Virus record (IMG/VR): IMGVR_UViG_3300022745_000043
Location: 1 to 51,124 of that record
DNA length: 51,124 bases
Strand: one strand, 5' to 3'
Source: a virus
Positions 21,740-29,481 of the stretch are shown piece by piece. Numbering within the stretch: position 1 is the stretch's first letter; the number at the start of each line of letters is the position of its first letter. The notes under the pieces are model-generated. The model ran no database searches and was not told the origin of the DNA. It saw only the letters and a program-made list of their open reading frames with translations. Made by a program: the position numbers and the translations under genes.

Positions 21740-21937
21740 CGCTGCGAACACGTCAGGGAACGCGGCACGCGCCCGTGGCTCGTCGATCTCGTCGACATCG
21801 TCGTTCCTGCCGAACTCCCACTCGACGATCTCGAGCGTCGGCTCCCAGACGCCGTCCCAGAAGCGCTCGTCGACGAAGTCGACACGGCGCAGCAGGACCT
21901 GGCGCCCGAACTTCGAGACCACGAACCACCGCGTCAC
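21719..21937 (-). CDS. Candidate immunity protein for the MuF-Rel toxin (antisense gene)
   Basis: 72 residues from GTG 21937, with a strong AAGGAGG site (21951-21945) eight bases upstream. It is the only leftward gene inside the 23-kb rightward late operon. The protein is acidic and aromatic: TRWFVVSKFGRQVLLRRVDF, VWEPTLEIVEWEFGRNDDVD, EIDEPRARAAFP. I recognise no family. It ends 21 bases inside the 3' end of the toxin gene, tail to tail. Being on the other strand lets it be made in a lysogen while late genes are silent, which is what an immunity gene needs. Function is inferred from position and expression logic. Confidence 0.7.
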   Translation of the reverse strand: MTRWFVVSKFGRQVLLRRVDFVDERFWDGVWEPTLEIVEWEFGRNDDVDEIDEPRARAAFPDVFAASVNSVN

Positions 21938-21965
21938 AGCGCTCACCTCCTTGGGCCGTGTCTCC

Positions 21966-21971
21966 ACGGTA
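21966..21971 (-). promoter_or_regulatory. -10 box for the antisense immunity gene
   Basis: TACCGT on the minus strand (21971-21966) fits the TAnnnT -10 consensus and lies 28 bases upstream of GTG 21937, leaving a short leader containing the AAGGAGG site. The -35 region is GC-rich and weak. Confidence 0.45.
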
Positions 21972-22036
21972 GCAGCGCCGCCCACAGTCCCCCGGTCGCC
22001 GCAAGGGCGCCGGCCGCACCCGCAACGGGAGCCAGC

Positions 22037-22789
22037 ATGACCAAGAACCACGCCCGCCTCACCCACCCGCACACGGGTGCGCGGATCGTCCCGCTCGGGT
22101 TCCGCCGCAACGGCGCGCCCATCTGGCCGATCCTCGGTGCCTCCGAGGACGACGGGGACGGCGACGGTGACGGTGACGACCCCGACGCTGGCGACGATGC
22201 CGCCGGCGCTGGCGAGGGCGACGGCGACAGGGACGGGGAGGCAGCCCCCGAGGCGCTCGGAGACGCCGGCAAGCAGGCCCTGGACCGGATGAAGTCCGAA
22301 CGCAACGAGGCTCGGCGCGAGAACCGGCGGCTCAAGGCCGAACTCGAAGCCGCCACCACACCCAAGGCGCCTGACGGCGACGCGCCCGATCCCGAGGCCC
22401 TCAAGGCTGAAGGGCGTCGCGAGGCGATCGCCGAGGCGAACCAGCGCGTCATCCGGTCCGAGGTCAAGGCAGCGGCGGTCACCGCCCAGTTCAACGACCC
22501 GGCCGACGCGCTCCAGTACATCGACCTCACCCAGTTCGAGGTCGACGACGACGGAAACGTCGACCCGGAGGAGATCGCGGACGCGATCAGTGACCTCCTG
22601 AGCAAGAAGCCCTACCTGGCCGCGCAAGGCGGGAAGAGGTTCCAGGGCAGCGCCGACGGGGGCACCCGCAACGGGACCAAGCCGCCGACGCTCGACGAGC
22701 AGATCGCAGCCGCGACAGCCGAGGGCCGTGTCCGCGACGTGATCTCTCTGCAGAACCAGCGCCTGTCAGAGGTCGCTGGCAAGTCCTGA
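22037..22789 (+). CDS. Capsid scaffold protein
   Basis: 250 residues. After an N-terminal GFRRNGAPIWPILGASE segment common in actinophage scaffolds comes a strongly acidic stretch, then a coiled coil (MKSERNEARRENRRLKAELE) and a helical C-terminal part ending QNQRLSEVAGKS, expected to bind the capsid. Position directly before the major capsid gene supports the call. No protease motif is visible. Confidence 0.82.
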   Translation: MTKNHARLTHPHTGARIVPLGFRRNGAPIWPILGASEDDGDGDGDGDDPDAGDDAAGAGEGDGDRDGEAAPEALGDAGKQALDRMKSERNEARRENRRLKAELEAATTPKAPDGDAPDPEALKAEGRREAIAEANQRVIRSEVKAAAVTAQFNDPADALQYIDLTQFEVDDDGNVDPEEIADAISDLLSKKPYLAAQGGKRFQGSADGGTRNGTKPPTLDEQIAAATAEGRVRDVISLQNQRLSEVAGKS

Positions 22790-22848
22790 TCACCCCCTGC
22801 AGGCAGCGAGGCCGATGTGCCTGGGCCTGATACGAAAGGAGCACCACC

Positions 22849-24039
22849 ATGTCCGGTATCACCGGTCTGGGCACCACCTACAACCTCCCCAACTACACGG
22901 GGATCCTGTTCCAGCTGACGCCGTCGGAGACCAAGTTCTTCTCGGCCATCGGCGGACTCACCGGCGGCGGGCAGTCCACGTCGTCCGAGTTCGAGTGGGA
23001 GACGTTCGACCTGCGAAACGCGGGCCAGAACACCGCGCTCGAGGGCGCCACGGCACCCACCGCTCAGCAGCGCGTGCGCGGCAACGTGACCAACGTCTGC
23101 CAGATCCACCAGGAGAAGGTGTCGGTCTCGTACACCAAGCTCGCGGCCGTCGGCGCCAAGGCGGGCAGCAACAACGACCGGGCCAACCCCGTCACCAACG
23201 AGGTCGACTGGCAGGTCACCCAGATGCTCAAGCAGATGGTGCGCGACGCCAACTACTCGTTCATCAACGGGCAGTATGTCAAGCCGGGCAACAACTCCTC
23301 GGCCCGCAAGACCCGCGGACTGCTCCAGGCGATCAGCACCAACGTGATCGCCAAGGCCACCTCCACCATCACCGGTCTGTCCGCCGCGACCGACACCGTC
23401 ACCGAGACCTCGACCGCGCTCGCGAACGGCGACAAGGTCATCGTCACGGCGGACTCCGTGCTGTCCTCGGACAGCGAGGTCGTGGTGGGCCGCGTGTACT
23501 ACGTGGTGAGCAAGTCCACGAACGCGTTCAAGCTGGCCACCACCTCCGGCGGCACCGCGATCACGATCGGCACCTCGACGATCTCCTACCGCAAGCCGTG
23601 GACCACCGCACTGGACGTCGACCTGCTCAACAGCCTGTTCGCGATGGTGTACGACAACGGCGGCATCGCCGAGGGCGCCACCGCGGGCATCATGATGAAC
23701 TCCGCCCAGAAGCTCGCGTTCAGCAAGGCGTTCGCGAGCGCCTACGGCAAGTTCAACGAGCTGAGCCGCAACATCGCCGGCGTCAACGTCACCACGGTCG
23801 AGACCGACTTCGGCACCCTGAACATCCTGCTCGAGCGGCAGATGCCCCAGGACGCCATCGCCGTGGTCTCGCTCGAGCAGTGCATCCCGGTCTTCCAGGA
23901 GATCCCCGACAAGGGGCACTTCTTCGCCGAGCCGCTGGCCAAGACCGGTGCCTCGGACGACGTCCAGCTGTACGGCGAGGTCGGCCTGGCCTACGGCAAC
24001 GAGAAGGCCCACGGCCTCATCACCGGCCTCGCGGTCTAG
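22849..24039 (+). CDS. Major capsid protein (HK97 fold) with inserted beta domain
   Basis: 396 residues from ATG 22849 with AAAGGAG upstream. The N-terminus GLGTTYNLPNYTGILFQLTP and ETKFFSAIGGLTGGGQSTSS match the SU10/DUF5309-like capsid family. The region after residue 165 (STITGLSAATDTVTETSTAL to GTSTISYRKP, near 245) is a beta-rich insertion like an Ig-type or other surface domain. The core resumes at WTTALDVDLLNSLFAMVYDN and ends with the usual TDFGTLNILLERQMPQDAIA P-domain region. No pro-peptide cleavage site is evident. Confidence 0.9.
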   Translation: MSGITGLGTTYNLPNYTGILFQLTPSETKFFSAIGGLTGGGQSTSSEFEWETFDLRNAGQNTALEGATAPTAQQRVRGNVTNVCQIHQEKVSVSYTKLAAVGAKAGSNNDRANPVTNEVDWQVTQMLKQMVRDANYSFINGQYVKPGNNSSARKTRGLLQAISTNVIAKATSTITGLSAATDTVTETSTALANGDKVIVTADSVLSSDSEVVVGRVYYVVSKSTNAFKLATTSGGTAITIGTSTISYRKPWTTALDVDLLNSLFAMVYDNGGIAEGATAGIMMNSAQKLAFSKAFASAYGKFNELSRNIAGVNVTTVETDFGTLNILLERQMPQDAIAVVSLEQCIPVFQEIPDKGHFFAEPLAKTGASDDVQLYGEVGLAYGNEKAHGLITGLAV

Positions 24040-24053
24040 CACCAGCCCAGCGT

Positions 24054-24090
24054 CACCGGCCCGGTCGCCCTTGGTGGCACCGGGCCGGTG
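24054..24090 (+). terminator. Hairpin after the major capsid gene
   Basis: CACCGGCCCGGT (24054-24065) pairs perfectly with ACCGGGCCGGTG (24079-24090) over a 13-nt loop. Such a partial terminator would raise capsid expression relative to genes downstream. Confidence 0.65.
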
Positions 24091-24126
24091 GTGCCCCACG
24101 ACCCGCACTGACTCAGGAGATCCCTC

Positions 24127-24495
24127 ATGGCTGGTTTCACGATCGCGGAGTGCCAGGCGATCCTCGATGCCCGCTTCCCGACCTCGGGCGGCGGGGACTA
24201 CGTCGCATACAGCGAGAACGGAACGTCGGAGTCGTCGAACCTCGCTCGCACGCCGGTTGGCGCGACCGGGTGGGCGGCCGCGACGAACGCGGACCCGTCG
24301 GTGAAGGCGAACGGCTCCGTGCTGACTTCGGCGGCGGCGTCGGGCGCGGCGACGATCTCGCACTTCGCCATCTACTCGGCGTCGTCGGGTGGGACTCAGC
24401 GTTCGGACTGGACCGCGCTGTCGGCGTCCAAGACGCTCGCCGTCGGCGACAAGGTCGAGTGGGCCGTCGGGCAGCTCGCTCTGACGCTGACCTGA
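24127..24495 (+). CDS. Small virion protein, likely head decoration or fibre-like
   Basis: 122 residues. FTIAECQAILDARFPTSGGG, then DYVAYSENGTSESSNLARTP and ISHFAIYSASSGGTQRSDWT with ASKTLAVGDKVEWAVGQLAL resemble a family of small phage proteins often labelled tail fibre and frequently encoded beside the capsid gene. The compact beta fold and position favour a capsid decoration role. It has its own CAGGAG site. Confidence 0.65.
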   Translation: MAGFTIAECQAILDARFPTSGGGDYVAYSENGTSESSNLARTPVGATGWAAATNADPSVKANGSVLTSAAASGAATISHFAIYSASSGGTQRSDWTALSASKTLAVGDKVEWAVGQLALTLT

Positions 24496-24524
24496 TCGTT
24501 CGTCCCCGGAACGGGTGACCCCCG

Positions 24525-25967
24525 GTGACGACCATCAGCAAGTTCTACCTGCATGCAGGCGCGTCCCCGGTCGCCGGGACGCTCCCCGGCACGACCAAGT
24601 ACACCGACGGGAACACCCCTTCGTTCCTGGCGACAGGGGGCGGCACCAACCGTGCCATGAACGCCACGGCTGGGACGTCTCAGACCTCGTTGCAGGGCAC
24701 CACCGCTGCCTCCATCTCGGCCCAGCACGCCCTCATGGGGCGCTGGGTCTCCGCACCGATCGCCGCGCAGACCATCACCAGCCAGTCGATCTCGGTTGTC
24801 GTCGCCGGCGCAGAGCAGAACGGCAACTCCAACTTCCAGTTCACCTTCGCGGTCTACGTGTGGCGCCCGTCCACGGGGGCGATCGTGGGCACCATCTCGG
24901 GGGTCGGTGCTGGGGCCACCGAGTACAACACCACCGAGGTGTCGCGCTCCCTGAGCCGGACGAGCGTTTCGGTCACCGCAGCGGACGGTGACGTGCTGGT
25001 GATCGACATCCGGCGCACCTCGGTCGCGCAGGTGACCGCCACTGCGTACACGAACACGATCTACTACGACGGCACAACCGACGGCTCATCGACGAGTAAC
25101 GCGGCGTACCTGTCATTCACCAACGCCATCACGATGTCCGGCACCACCAACCAGGTGTCCGGGACGGCCGCCGCCGCGTCCGGTGCGGCAACAGGATCGG
25201 TGCCCCGGCTGAAATCGGCCGCGGGGACCGCGACGGGAGCCGGGACAGCGTCCGGTGCCGTCACCCGACTCCAGCCCGCCAGGGGCACCGCGACCGCGAC
25301 CGCGACCGGCTCTGGCGCCGCCACCGTTTGCCTCGCAGCGGTCGGCACCGCCGGCGCCACGGGCGCAGCCTCAGGGGCCGTCACTGCCCGGCTCGCGGCC
25401 GCAGGCACCACAGCAGGCACCGGGGCGAGCCCGGGCACCGTCGCCCGCGTCACGCCCGTCACGGGCACCGCGACGGGCACCGGAGGCGCGTCCGGCACCG
25501 TCACCCGCATCCCCGGCGGCAGGGCCACCACATACCAGGTCGCCGGGACCGTCACCGCCGCCGGAGGCGCGACCGGCACAATCGCGCGCCTGGTCCCGCT
25601 CACGGGCTCGGCCGCCTCCACCGGCGCGACGCAGGGCGCCTCAGCGACCATCGCAGCCCTCCACGGCGCCGTAGCAGCGGCCGGGGCACCCTCCGGGTCG
25701 TCGTCCCTACTCGCCGCCGTCGGTGGCTCCGTGGCGGCGAGTGGGAGCGCGCAAGGCCACACGGCGGCGGGCCTACACGTTGCCGGAACCGCGGCCGCGC
25801 AGTCGGGCGCCGTCGGCGTCGCCTACACCCGGATCACGCGACGACCCCGCGGCGGCACCAATGCCCGCGCCGCCGGCACAACGCCGAGACCGGCCACCGG
25901 CGTTACGACGCGATCCACGGCGGGGACTACGTCCCGGCCGTACACCGGCGTCACCACAAGGCCCTGA
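24525..25967 (+). CDS. Repeat-rich virion protein (about eleven 20-residue Ala/Gly/Thr repeats)
   Basis: 480 residues from GTG 24525. Residues 1-195 look like a jelly-roll domain (FYLHAGASPVAGTLPGTTKY, FQFTFAVYVWRPSTGAIVGT, GDVLVIDIRRTSVAQVTATA). Residues about 205-430 are tandem 20-residue repeats of the form GTAxATGAASGAVTRLxPxx, with a change to GTTPRPATGVTTR-type units at the end. It lies between capsid and connector genes, so it is probably a head fibre or decoration protein. DNA repeats of 60 bases make it prone to copy-number change. No family recognised. Confidence 0.75.
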   Translation: MTTISKFYLHAGASPVAGTLPGTTKYTDGNTPSFLATGGGTNRAMNATAGTSQTSLQGTTAASISAQHALMGRWVSAPIAAQTITSQSISVVVAGAEQNGNSNFQFTFAVYVWRPSTGAIVGTISGVGAGATEYNTTEVSRSLSRTSVSVTAADGDVLVIDIRRTSVAQVTATAYTNTIYYDGTTDGSSTSNAAYLSFTNAITMSGTTNQVSGTAAAASGAATGSVPRLKSAAGTATGAGTASGAVTRLQPARGTATATATGSGAATVCLAAVGTAGATGAASGAVTARLAAAGTTAGTGASPGTVARVTPVTGTATGTGGASGTVTRIPGGRATTYQVAGTVTAAGGATGTIARLVPLTGSAASTGATQGASATIAALHGAVAAAGAPSGSSSLLAAVGGSVAASGSAQGHTAAGLHVAGTAAAQSGAVGVAYTRITRRPRGGTNARAAGTTPRPATGVTTRSTAGTTSRPYTGVTTRP

Positions 25968-25978
25968 GAGGAGCGACA

Positions 25979-26545
25979 GTGCCGGACCTGTATACGATCG
26001 ACGAGTTCGCGTCGCTCTACCAGAGCGACGTCGACACCGCCTCGGCGACGCTTGCGCGCGAGCTGGCCATGGGTCTGATCGAGGACGAGATCGGTCCGGT
26101 GTTCTCCACCACCTCGACCGTCACCCTCGCGATCGAGCGCGACGGCACGATCCGGCTGCCCTCCCTCGTGGTCACCGACGTCGCGTCCGTCAACGCTGAC
26201 GACACCGGCGCCACGTTCGAGTGGGAGCGCCCCTACCCGGTCATCCGGCTCCTGTCCTGGACACCGCTCGTCACCCTCACGCACCTCTGGCACACCGCCG
26301 AGGTCACCTACACCCACGGCTGGCCCAGTCCACCCGCGATCCTGAAGGCGATCGCCCTGTCGGTCGCCCAGCGGATCTACGACAACCCCCACGGCGTGCG
26401 CACCGAGTCCTCGGCCCTGGACGACCACCAGGAGTCGGCCACGCGCGCTGGCTCGGACGACGACCTGGCCGGGATCACGCTGACCGCGGCCGAGCTGACG
26501 CGCCTCGAACGGTTCCGTAGCACCAGTTACGTGACGGGCCGCTGA
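25979..26545 (+). CDS. Head-tail connector (adaptor)
   Basis: 188 residues from GTG 25979 with AGAGGAG upstream. YTIDEFASLYQSDVDTASAT, then RLPSLVVTDVASVNADD, VTYTHGWPSPPAILKAIALS and AQRIYDNPHGV fit the HK97 gp6-like adaptor family in actinophages, with the characteristic Y-T-H-G-W/Y-x-x-P-P motif. It binds the portal and extends the DNA channel. Confidence 0.85.
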   Translation: MPDLYTIDEFASLYQSDVDTASATLARELAMGLIEDEIGPVFSTTSTVTLAIERDGTIRLPSLVVTDVASVNADDTGATFEWERPYPVIRLLSWTPLVTLTHLWHTAEVTYTHGWPSPPAILKAIALSVAQRIYDNPHGVRTESSALDDHQESATRAGSDDDLAGITLTAAELTRLERFRSTSYVTGR

Positions 26546-26546
26546 C

Positions 26547-26942
26547 ATGGCCGACCTGTCGAGGACCCTGTCCCGCGGGCGCATCCACGCTGAACGGCTC
26601 ATGACCGACACGTGCACCATCGAGGTCGAGTCAGGGGAGACGTTCGACGCCGGCACCCTCACCCGGACCCCCACGTACTCGACCCTGTACCAGGGGAAGT
26701 GCCGGGTCCGTCCCCGGGACACTCAGGACCGGATCATCGACTCCGCCGGCGCTGACTCCGGCGTCGCTGACGTGACCCTGTCGATCCCCGTGTCCGACGT
26801 CGTGATCCCCCCGCGCGCGCGGGTCACGATCACCGCGTCGGGTCAGGACGCGTCGCAGGTCGGGCGGGTTCTGACCACGCTCGGCGCGATCCACGGGTCG
26901 CAGATCACCGCGCGGCGCATCGCCTGCCAGGAGGTGTCGTGA
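26547..26942 (+). CDS. Head closure protein (DUF6093-like)
   Basis: 131 residues. RIHAERLMTDTCTIEVESGE, then YSTLYQGKCRVRPRDTQDRI and ADVTLSIPVSDVVIPPRARV match the beta-barrel stopper family (DUF6093) of actinophage neck proteins. It sits between adaptor and gp10-like genes, the expected slot, and overlaps the next start by GTGA. Confidence 0.8.
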   Translation: MADLSRTLSRGRIHAERLMTDTCTIEVESGETFDAGTLTRTPTYSTLYQGKCRVRPRDTQDRIIDSAGADSGVADVTLSIPVSDVVIPPRARVTITASGQDASQVGRVLTTLGAIHGSQITARRIACQEVS

Positions 26943-27331
26943 ACGTCACCGTGGACGCTTCCGAGCTCAACGCGCTCGCCGCCACCCTGGAGGGCAAGGC
27001 CGGCGGCATCGGGGCGGAGGCCGCCGCTGTGGTGCGCAGGGGCGCCCTGAACGTGAAGACCGACGCGCGCCGTTTCGCCTCGGGCCTGCGTCACGCGCCC
27101 CTGTACCCGCGGTCGATCACCTACGACATCCACGGGGACGGCCGCTTCGGCGCCGTCGAGGCCGTGATCGGCCCGGACAAGGACCTCCCGCAGGGAGCGC
27201 TGGGGAACATCCTGGAGTACGGCACCAGCAACAACCCGCCGCACACCCACCTGGGGCCGGCGCTGGACCGTGAGGGCCCCAACTTCGAGAAGGCGCTCCT
27301 GGACGCGGCACTCAAGGACCTGGGCCGGTGA
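26939..27331 (+). CDS. HK97 gp10-like neck/tail completion protein
   Basis: 130 residues from GTG 26939. The pattern LNVKTDARRFASGLRHAPLY, PRSITYDIHGDGRFGAVEAV and ILEYGTSNNPPHTHLGPALD is typical of the HK97 gp10 family (long helix, then GP-x-x-x-x-ILEYGT motif). It takes part in joining head to tail. Coupled to both neighbours. Confidence 0.85.
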   Translation: MNVTVDASELNALAATLEGKAGGIGAEAAAVVRRGALNVKTDARRFASGLRHAPLYPRSITYDIHGDGRFGAVEAVIGPDKDLPQGALGNILEYGTSNNPPHTHLGPALDREGPNFEKALLDAALKDLGR

Positions 27332-27759
27332 CCGAGTACCCCGTCGAGGCCCCCGTCGCCACTGCCGTCCTCGACGCCCTGACCGCCGCCATCGGCTCCG
27401 GACGAGTCGGCTACGGCGAGAAGCCCACCGGGGGTGGCGCGAACGGCTCGGGCGCCTTCGCCGCCTACGCGATCGTGTACCCGGGGACCACGACGCCGGG
27501 CGAGGGCACGGCCGCCGCCCCGGCCGCCGACGGTCAGCACGTCGTGCAGGTCACCTACGTCGCGGACCGCGCGCAGGACGCCGACACCGTGCGGGACACC
27601 GGCCGCGGCGCCTTGCTCGGCGTGCACCTGACCGTCGCAGGCAGGCACTGCGAGCCGGTACAGCTTGCGGACTCCACGCTCGTCGCGCGCGACGTCGACC
27701 CCCAGCCCTCGACGTGGTTCGCCGTCGACCGGTACCTGATCGCCACCACGCCCGCCTGA
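27328..27759 (+). CDS. Tail terminator protein
   Basis: 143 residues from GTG 27328. APVATAVLDALTAAIGSGRV, then GAFAAYAIVYPGTTTPGEGT, HVVQVTYVADRAQDADTVRD and WFAVDRYLIAT show the alpha/beta layout of lambda gpU-like terminators. It caps the tail tube at fixed length. Position before the major tail protein agrees. Confidence 0.82.
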   Translation: MTEYPVEAPVATAVLDALTAAIGSGRVGYGEKPTGGGANGSGAFAAYAIVYPGTTTPGEGTAAAPAADGQHVVQVTYVADRAQDADTVRDTGRGALLGVHLTVAGRHCEPVQLADSTLVARDVDPQPSTWFAVDRYLIATTPA

Positions 27760-27772
27760 CCCCGTCCACCGC

Positions 27773-27803
27773 AAGGGCCCGCCGCTCGCCAGTGGCGGGC
27801 CTT
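27773..27803 (+). terminator. Terminator-like hairpin after the tail terminator gene
   Basis: AAGGGCCCGCC (27773-27783) pairs with GGCGGGCCTT (27794-27803) with one bulged base, ending in TTCCT. It probably tunes expression of the tail genes. Confidence 0.6.
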
Positions 27804-27824
27804 CCTCATGCCAGGAGGCTCCCC

Positions 27825-28037
27825 GTGCCCGTTCTCCGCCACCCGGACCTGCCGCCCGAGCAGGTCGTCGAGGTCGATGAGTCCCGCGTGGACGTGATGG
27901 CCAAGTCCGGCTGGGTCCCGATCGACGAGACCCCCACCCCCGAACCCGAGTCCCGCACCAGGCGCGGCTCGACCCCGGCACCGGACCCGGTGCCGGACCC
28001 CGCTGACCCGGCGTCCGCCGGCACCCACGAGGAGTAG
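27825..28037 (+). CDS. Small tail-region protein
   Basis: 70 residues from GTG 27825 with CAGGAGG upstream. LRHPDLPPEQVVEVDESRVD, then VMAKSGWVPIDE resembles short phage proteins that carry a GWxP(I/V) motif and often precede the major tail protein. The C-terminal half is Pro/Glu-rich and probably unstructured. Role unknown. Confidence 0.65.
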   Translation: MPVLRHPDLPPEQVVEVDESRVDVMAKSGWVPIDETPTPEPESRTRRGSTPAPDPVPDPADPASAGTHEE

Positions 28038-28039
28038 TC

Positions 28040-28519
28040 ATGTCCCGTAAGGGCACCACGGGCGAGTCCCGGTTCTGGTACGTCCCCACCATCGCCTCGG
28101 GCACCGGCGCACCCACCGTCGCGGAGGTCGGCGCCGGCACCGAGCTCACCCCGTTCGCCACGCGCGACGGCTTCGACGCCCCGCAGTCCGCGTCCCAGAT
28201 CGACGCGTCGGACGCGTCCTCGCGGCGCAACAAGTCGATCCCCGGGAACATCGACGCCAGCACCGTCACGATGCGCCTGTTCCGCGACTCGGTCTCCGCC
28301 GACGACGACGCCTGGACGACCCTGCCGCTGGACACCGCCGGGTACATCGTCGAGCGCGAGTTCGGTGGCACCGCGGCGGTCGCGGCCGCGCAGAAGGTCA
28401 ACGTCTACAAGGGCTCGGTGTCCTCGCGGTCCCCGCAGCCCTGGGGTGACGAGGCCCGCAAGTTCGTCGTCGAGTGGGCGGTCGAGCAGCTCTACGAGGG
28501 CGTCGCCGTCCTCGCGTAA
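28040..28519 (+). CDS. Major tail tube protein
   Basis: 159 residues. TRDGFDAPQSASQIDASDAS, RRNKSIPGNIDASTVTMRLF and DTAGYIVEREFGG show the beta-sandwich tail tube pattern of actinophages, followed by VNVYKGSVSSRSPQPWG and VVEWAVEQLYEGVAVLA. A 14-bp terminator follows, as expected for a highly expressed tail gene. Confidence 0.87.
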   Translation: MSRKGTTGESRFWYVPTIASGTGAPTVAEVGAGTELTPFATRDGFDAPQSASQIDASDASSRRNKSIPGNIDASTVTMRLFRDSVSADDDAWTTLPLDTAGYIVEREFGGTAAVAAAQKVNVYKGSVSSRSPQPWGDEARKFVVEWAVEQLYEGVAVLA

Positions 28520-28526
28520 GCCCATC

Positions 28527-28571
28527 CGCCAGCAGCCCGCACCTCACGCCCGAGGTCGCGGGCTGCTGGCG
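28527..28571 (+). terminator. Strong terminator after the major tail gene
   Basis: CGCCAGCAGCCCGC (28527-28540) pairs perfectly (14 bp) with 28558-28571 over a 17-nt loop. It would cause high tail protein yield compared with the assembly genes downstream. Confidence 0.8.
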
Positions 28572-28603
28572 TCCTCGCGCCGCCCACACCCTCGGAGACC
28601 GCC

Positions 28604-29143
28604 GTGGCGACAGCCAACGACATCGACCAGAAGTACCAGCCCACTCTCGTGCGGACCTCGATCTGCCTGGACTCCGAGCTCGTCCTGGAGATCGACCGGC
28701 TTACCGAGCAGTTCGAGCGTGAGAAGACCCTCGACGAGCAGATGAACCGCACGCCCGTGGCCCCCGGTCTCGCGGAACGCATCGTGCAACTGCGCGGGCA
28801 GGCCAAGGACGCCGAGGTCGAGTTCGTCTTCGCGTCCATCGGGCGCAAGGCATACACCGACCTGCGGCTCGCGCACCCCGCCAGCAAGGAGCAGGAGGAC
28901 AACGCCAGCGCCACTCTCGGGTGGGACCCCGACACGTTCCCGCCCGCCCTGCTGGCCCTGTCCGTCGTCGAACCGACCGGCACCACCGCGGCGTGGTGGG
29001 CCCGCAAGTACGACGAGTGGGGCACGGGGCAGATCACGCGACTGTGGGGCGCCTGCATGGCCGCGCAGGGCGGAGTGGTCGAGGTCCCAAAAGCGATCGA
29101 CGCGTCCGTGATGACGAGCGACTCGCCGCCGAGCTCGAGCTAG
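28604..29143 (+). CDS. Tail assembly chaperone G
   Basis: 179 residues from GTG 28604. DIDQKYQPTLVRTSICLDSE and LVLEIDRLTEQFEREK are followed by FVFASIGRKAYTDLRLAHPA, which is typical of actinophage gpG-type chaperones, and LSVVEPTGTTAAWWARKYDE. It coats the tape measure protein during tail assembly. A canonical slippery sequence near residue 161 allows a -1 shift into the T extension. The short G-only end is VMTSDSPPSSS. Confidence 0.85.
   Translation: MATANDIDQKYQPTLVRTSICLDSELVLEIDRLTEQFEREKTLDEQMNRTPVAPGLAERIVQLRGQAKDAEVEFVFASIGRKAYTDLRLAHPASKEQEDNASATLGWDPDTFPPALLALSVVEPTGTTAAWWARKYDEWGTGQITRLWGACMAAQGGVVEVPKAIDASVMTSDSPPSSS
29086..29092 (+). promoter_or_regulatory. -1 programmed frameshift site CCCAAAA
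   Basis: In the G frame the codons read gtC CCA AAA gcg, so CCCAAAA fits X-XXY-YYZ exactly. A -1 shift continues as PKSDRRVRDDERLAAE into an open frame up to 29481 that has no start of its own. This is the conserved position and type of shift in lambda-like tail chaperone genes. Confidence 0.85.
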
Positions 29144-29481
29144 CGCACCACTACCGCGAACCACGCTCGATCGTCCTGGGGCGCGTGTGGCCCAACCCGA
29201 CGGACCCCTACGAGCCCAAGTGGCTCCCGCAGGACGTCGAGGACGCCCTGGCCTGGCAGGCCGAGCTGCGGCTGCGCTGCACCGGGTGCGGGCACCCGAT
29301 CGACGAGACCACCGCCCTGGATGAGCACCAGCGGCCCCTGCACGACTGGGAAGCCCGCTCCACGGTGTGCCAGGCCTGCGAAGCGATCCGCGTCGACGAG
29401 CGCCGGTTCACGACCAACCACGACGCCTCCGTGATGGACGGGCGCCGGTTCTACGCACTCAGGCAGGAGGGACGTTCGTGA
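29092..29481 (+). CDS. T extension of the tail assembly chaperone GT (by -1 frameshift)
   Basis: About 129 residues translated only after the -1 shift, giving a GT protein of about 292 residues. It reads VRDDERLAAELELAHHYREP, RSIVLGRVWPNPTDPYEPKW, then a Cys cluster: RCTGCGHPIDETTA and STVCQACEAIRVDERRF (two CxxC pairs about 37 residues apart), a likely zinc site. The T part normally contacts the tail tube protein. It overlaps the tape measure start by GTGA. Confidence 0.82.
   Translation, partial: SDRRVRDDERLAAELELAHHYREPRSIVLGRVWPNPTDPYEPKWLPQDVEDALAWQAELRLRCTGCGHPIDETTALDEHQRPLHDWEARSTVCQACEAIRVDERRFTTNHDASVMDGRRFYALRQEGRS

Noticed and set aside
22612-24363. A 583-residue open frame antisense to the capsid gene
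   Set aside because: It mirrors the G/C third-position bias of the capsid and neighbouring genes, has no ribosome site and shows no domain. The capsid frame is certain.
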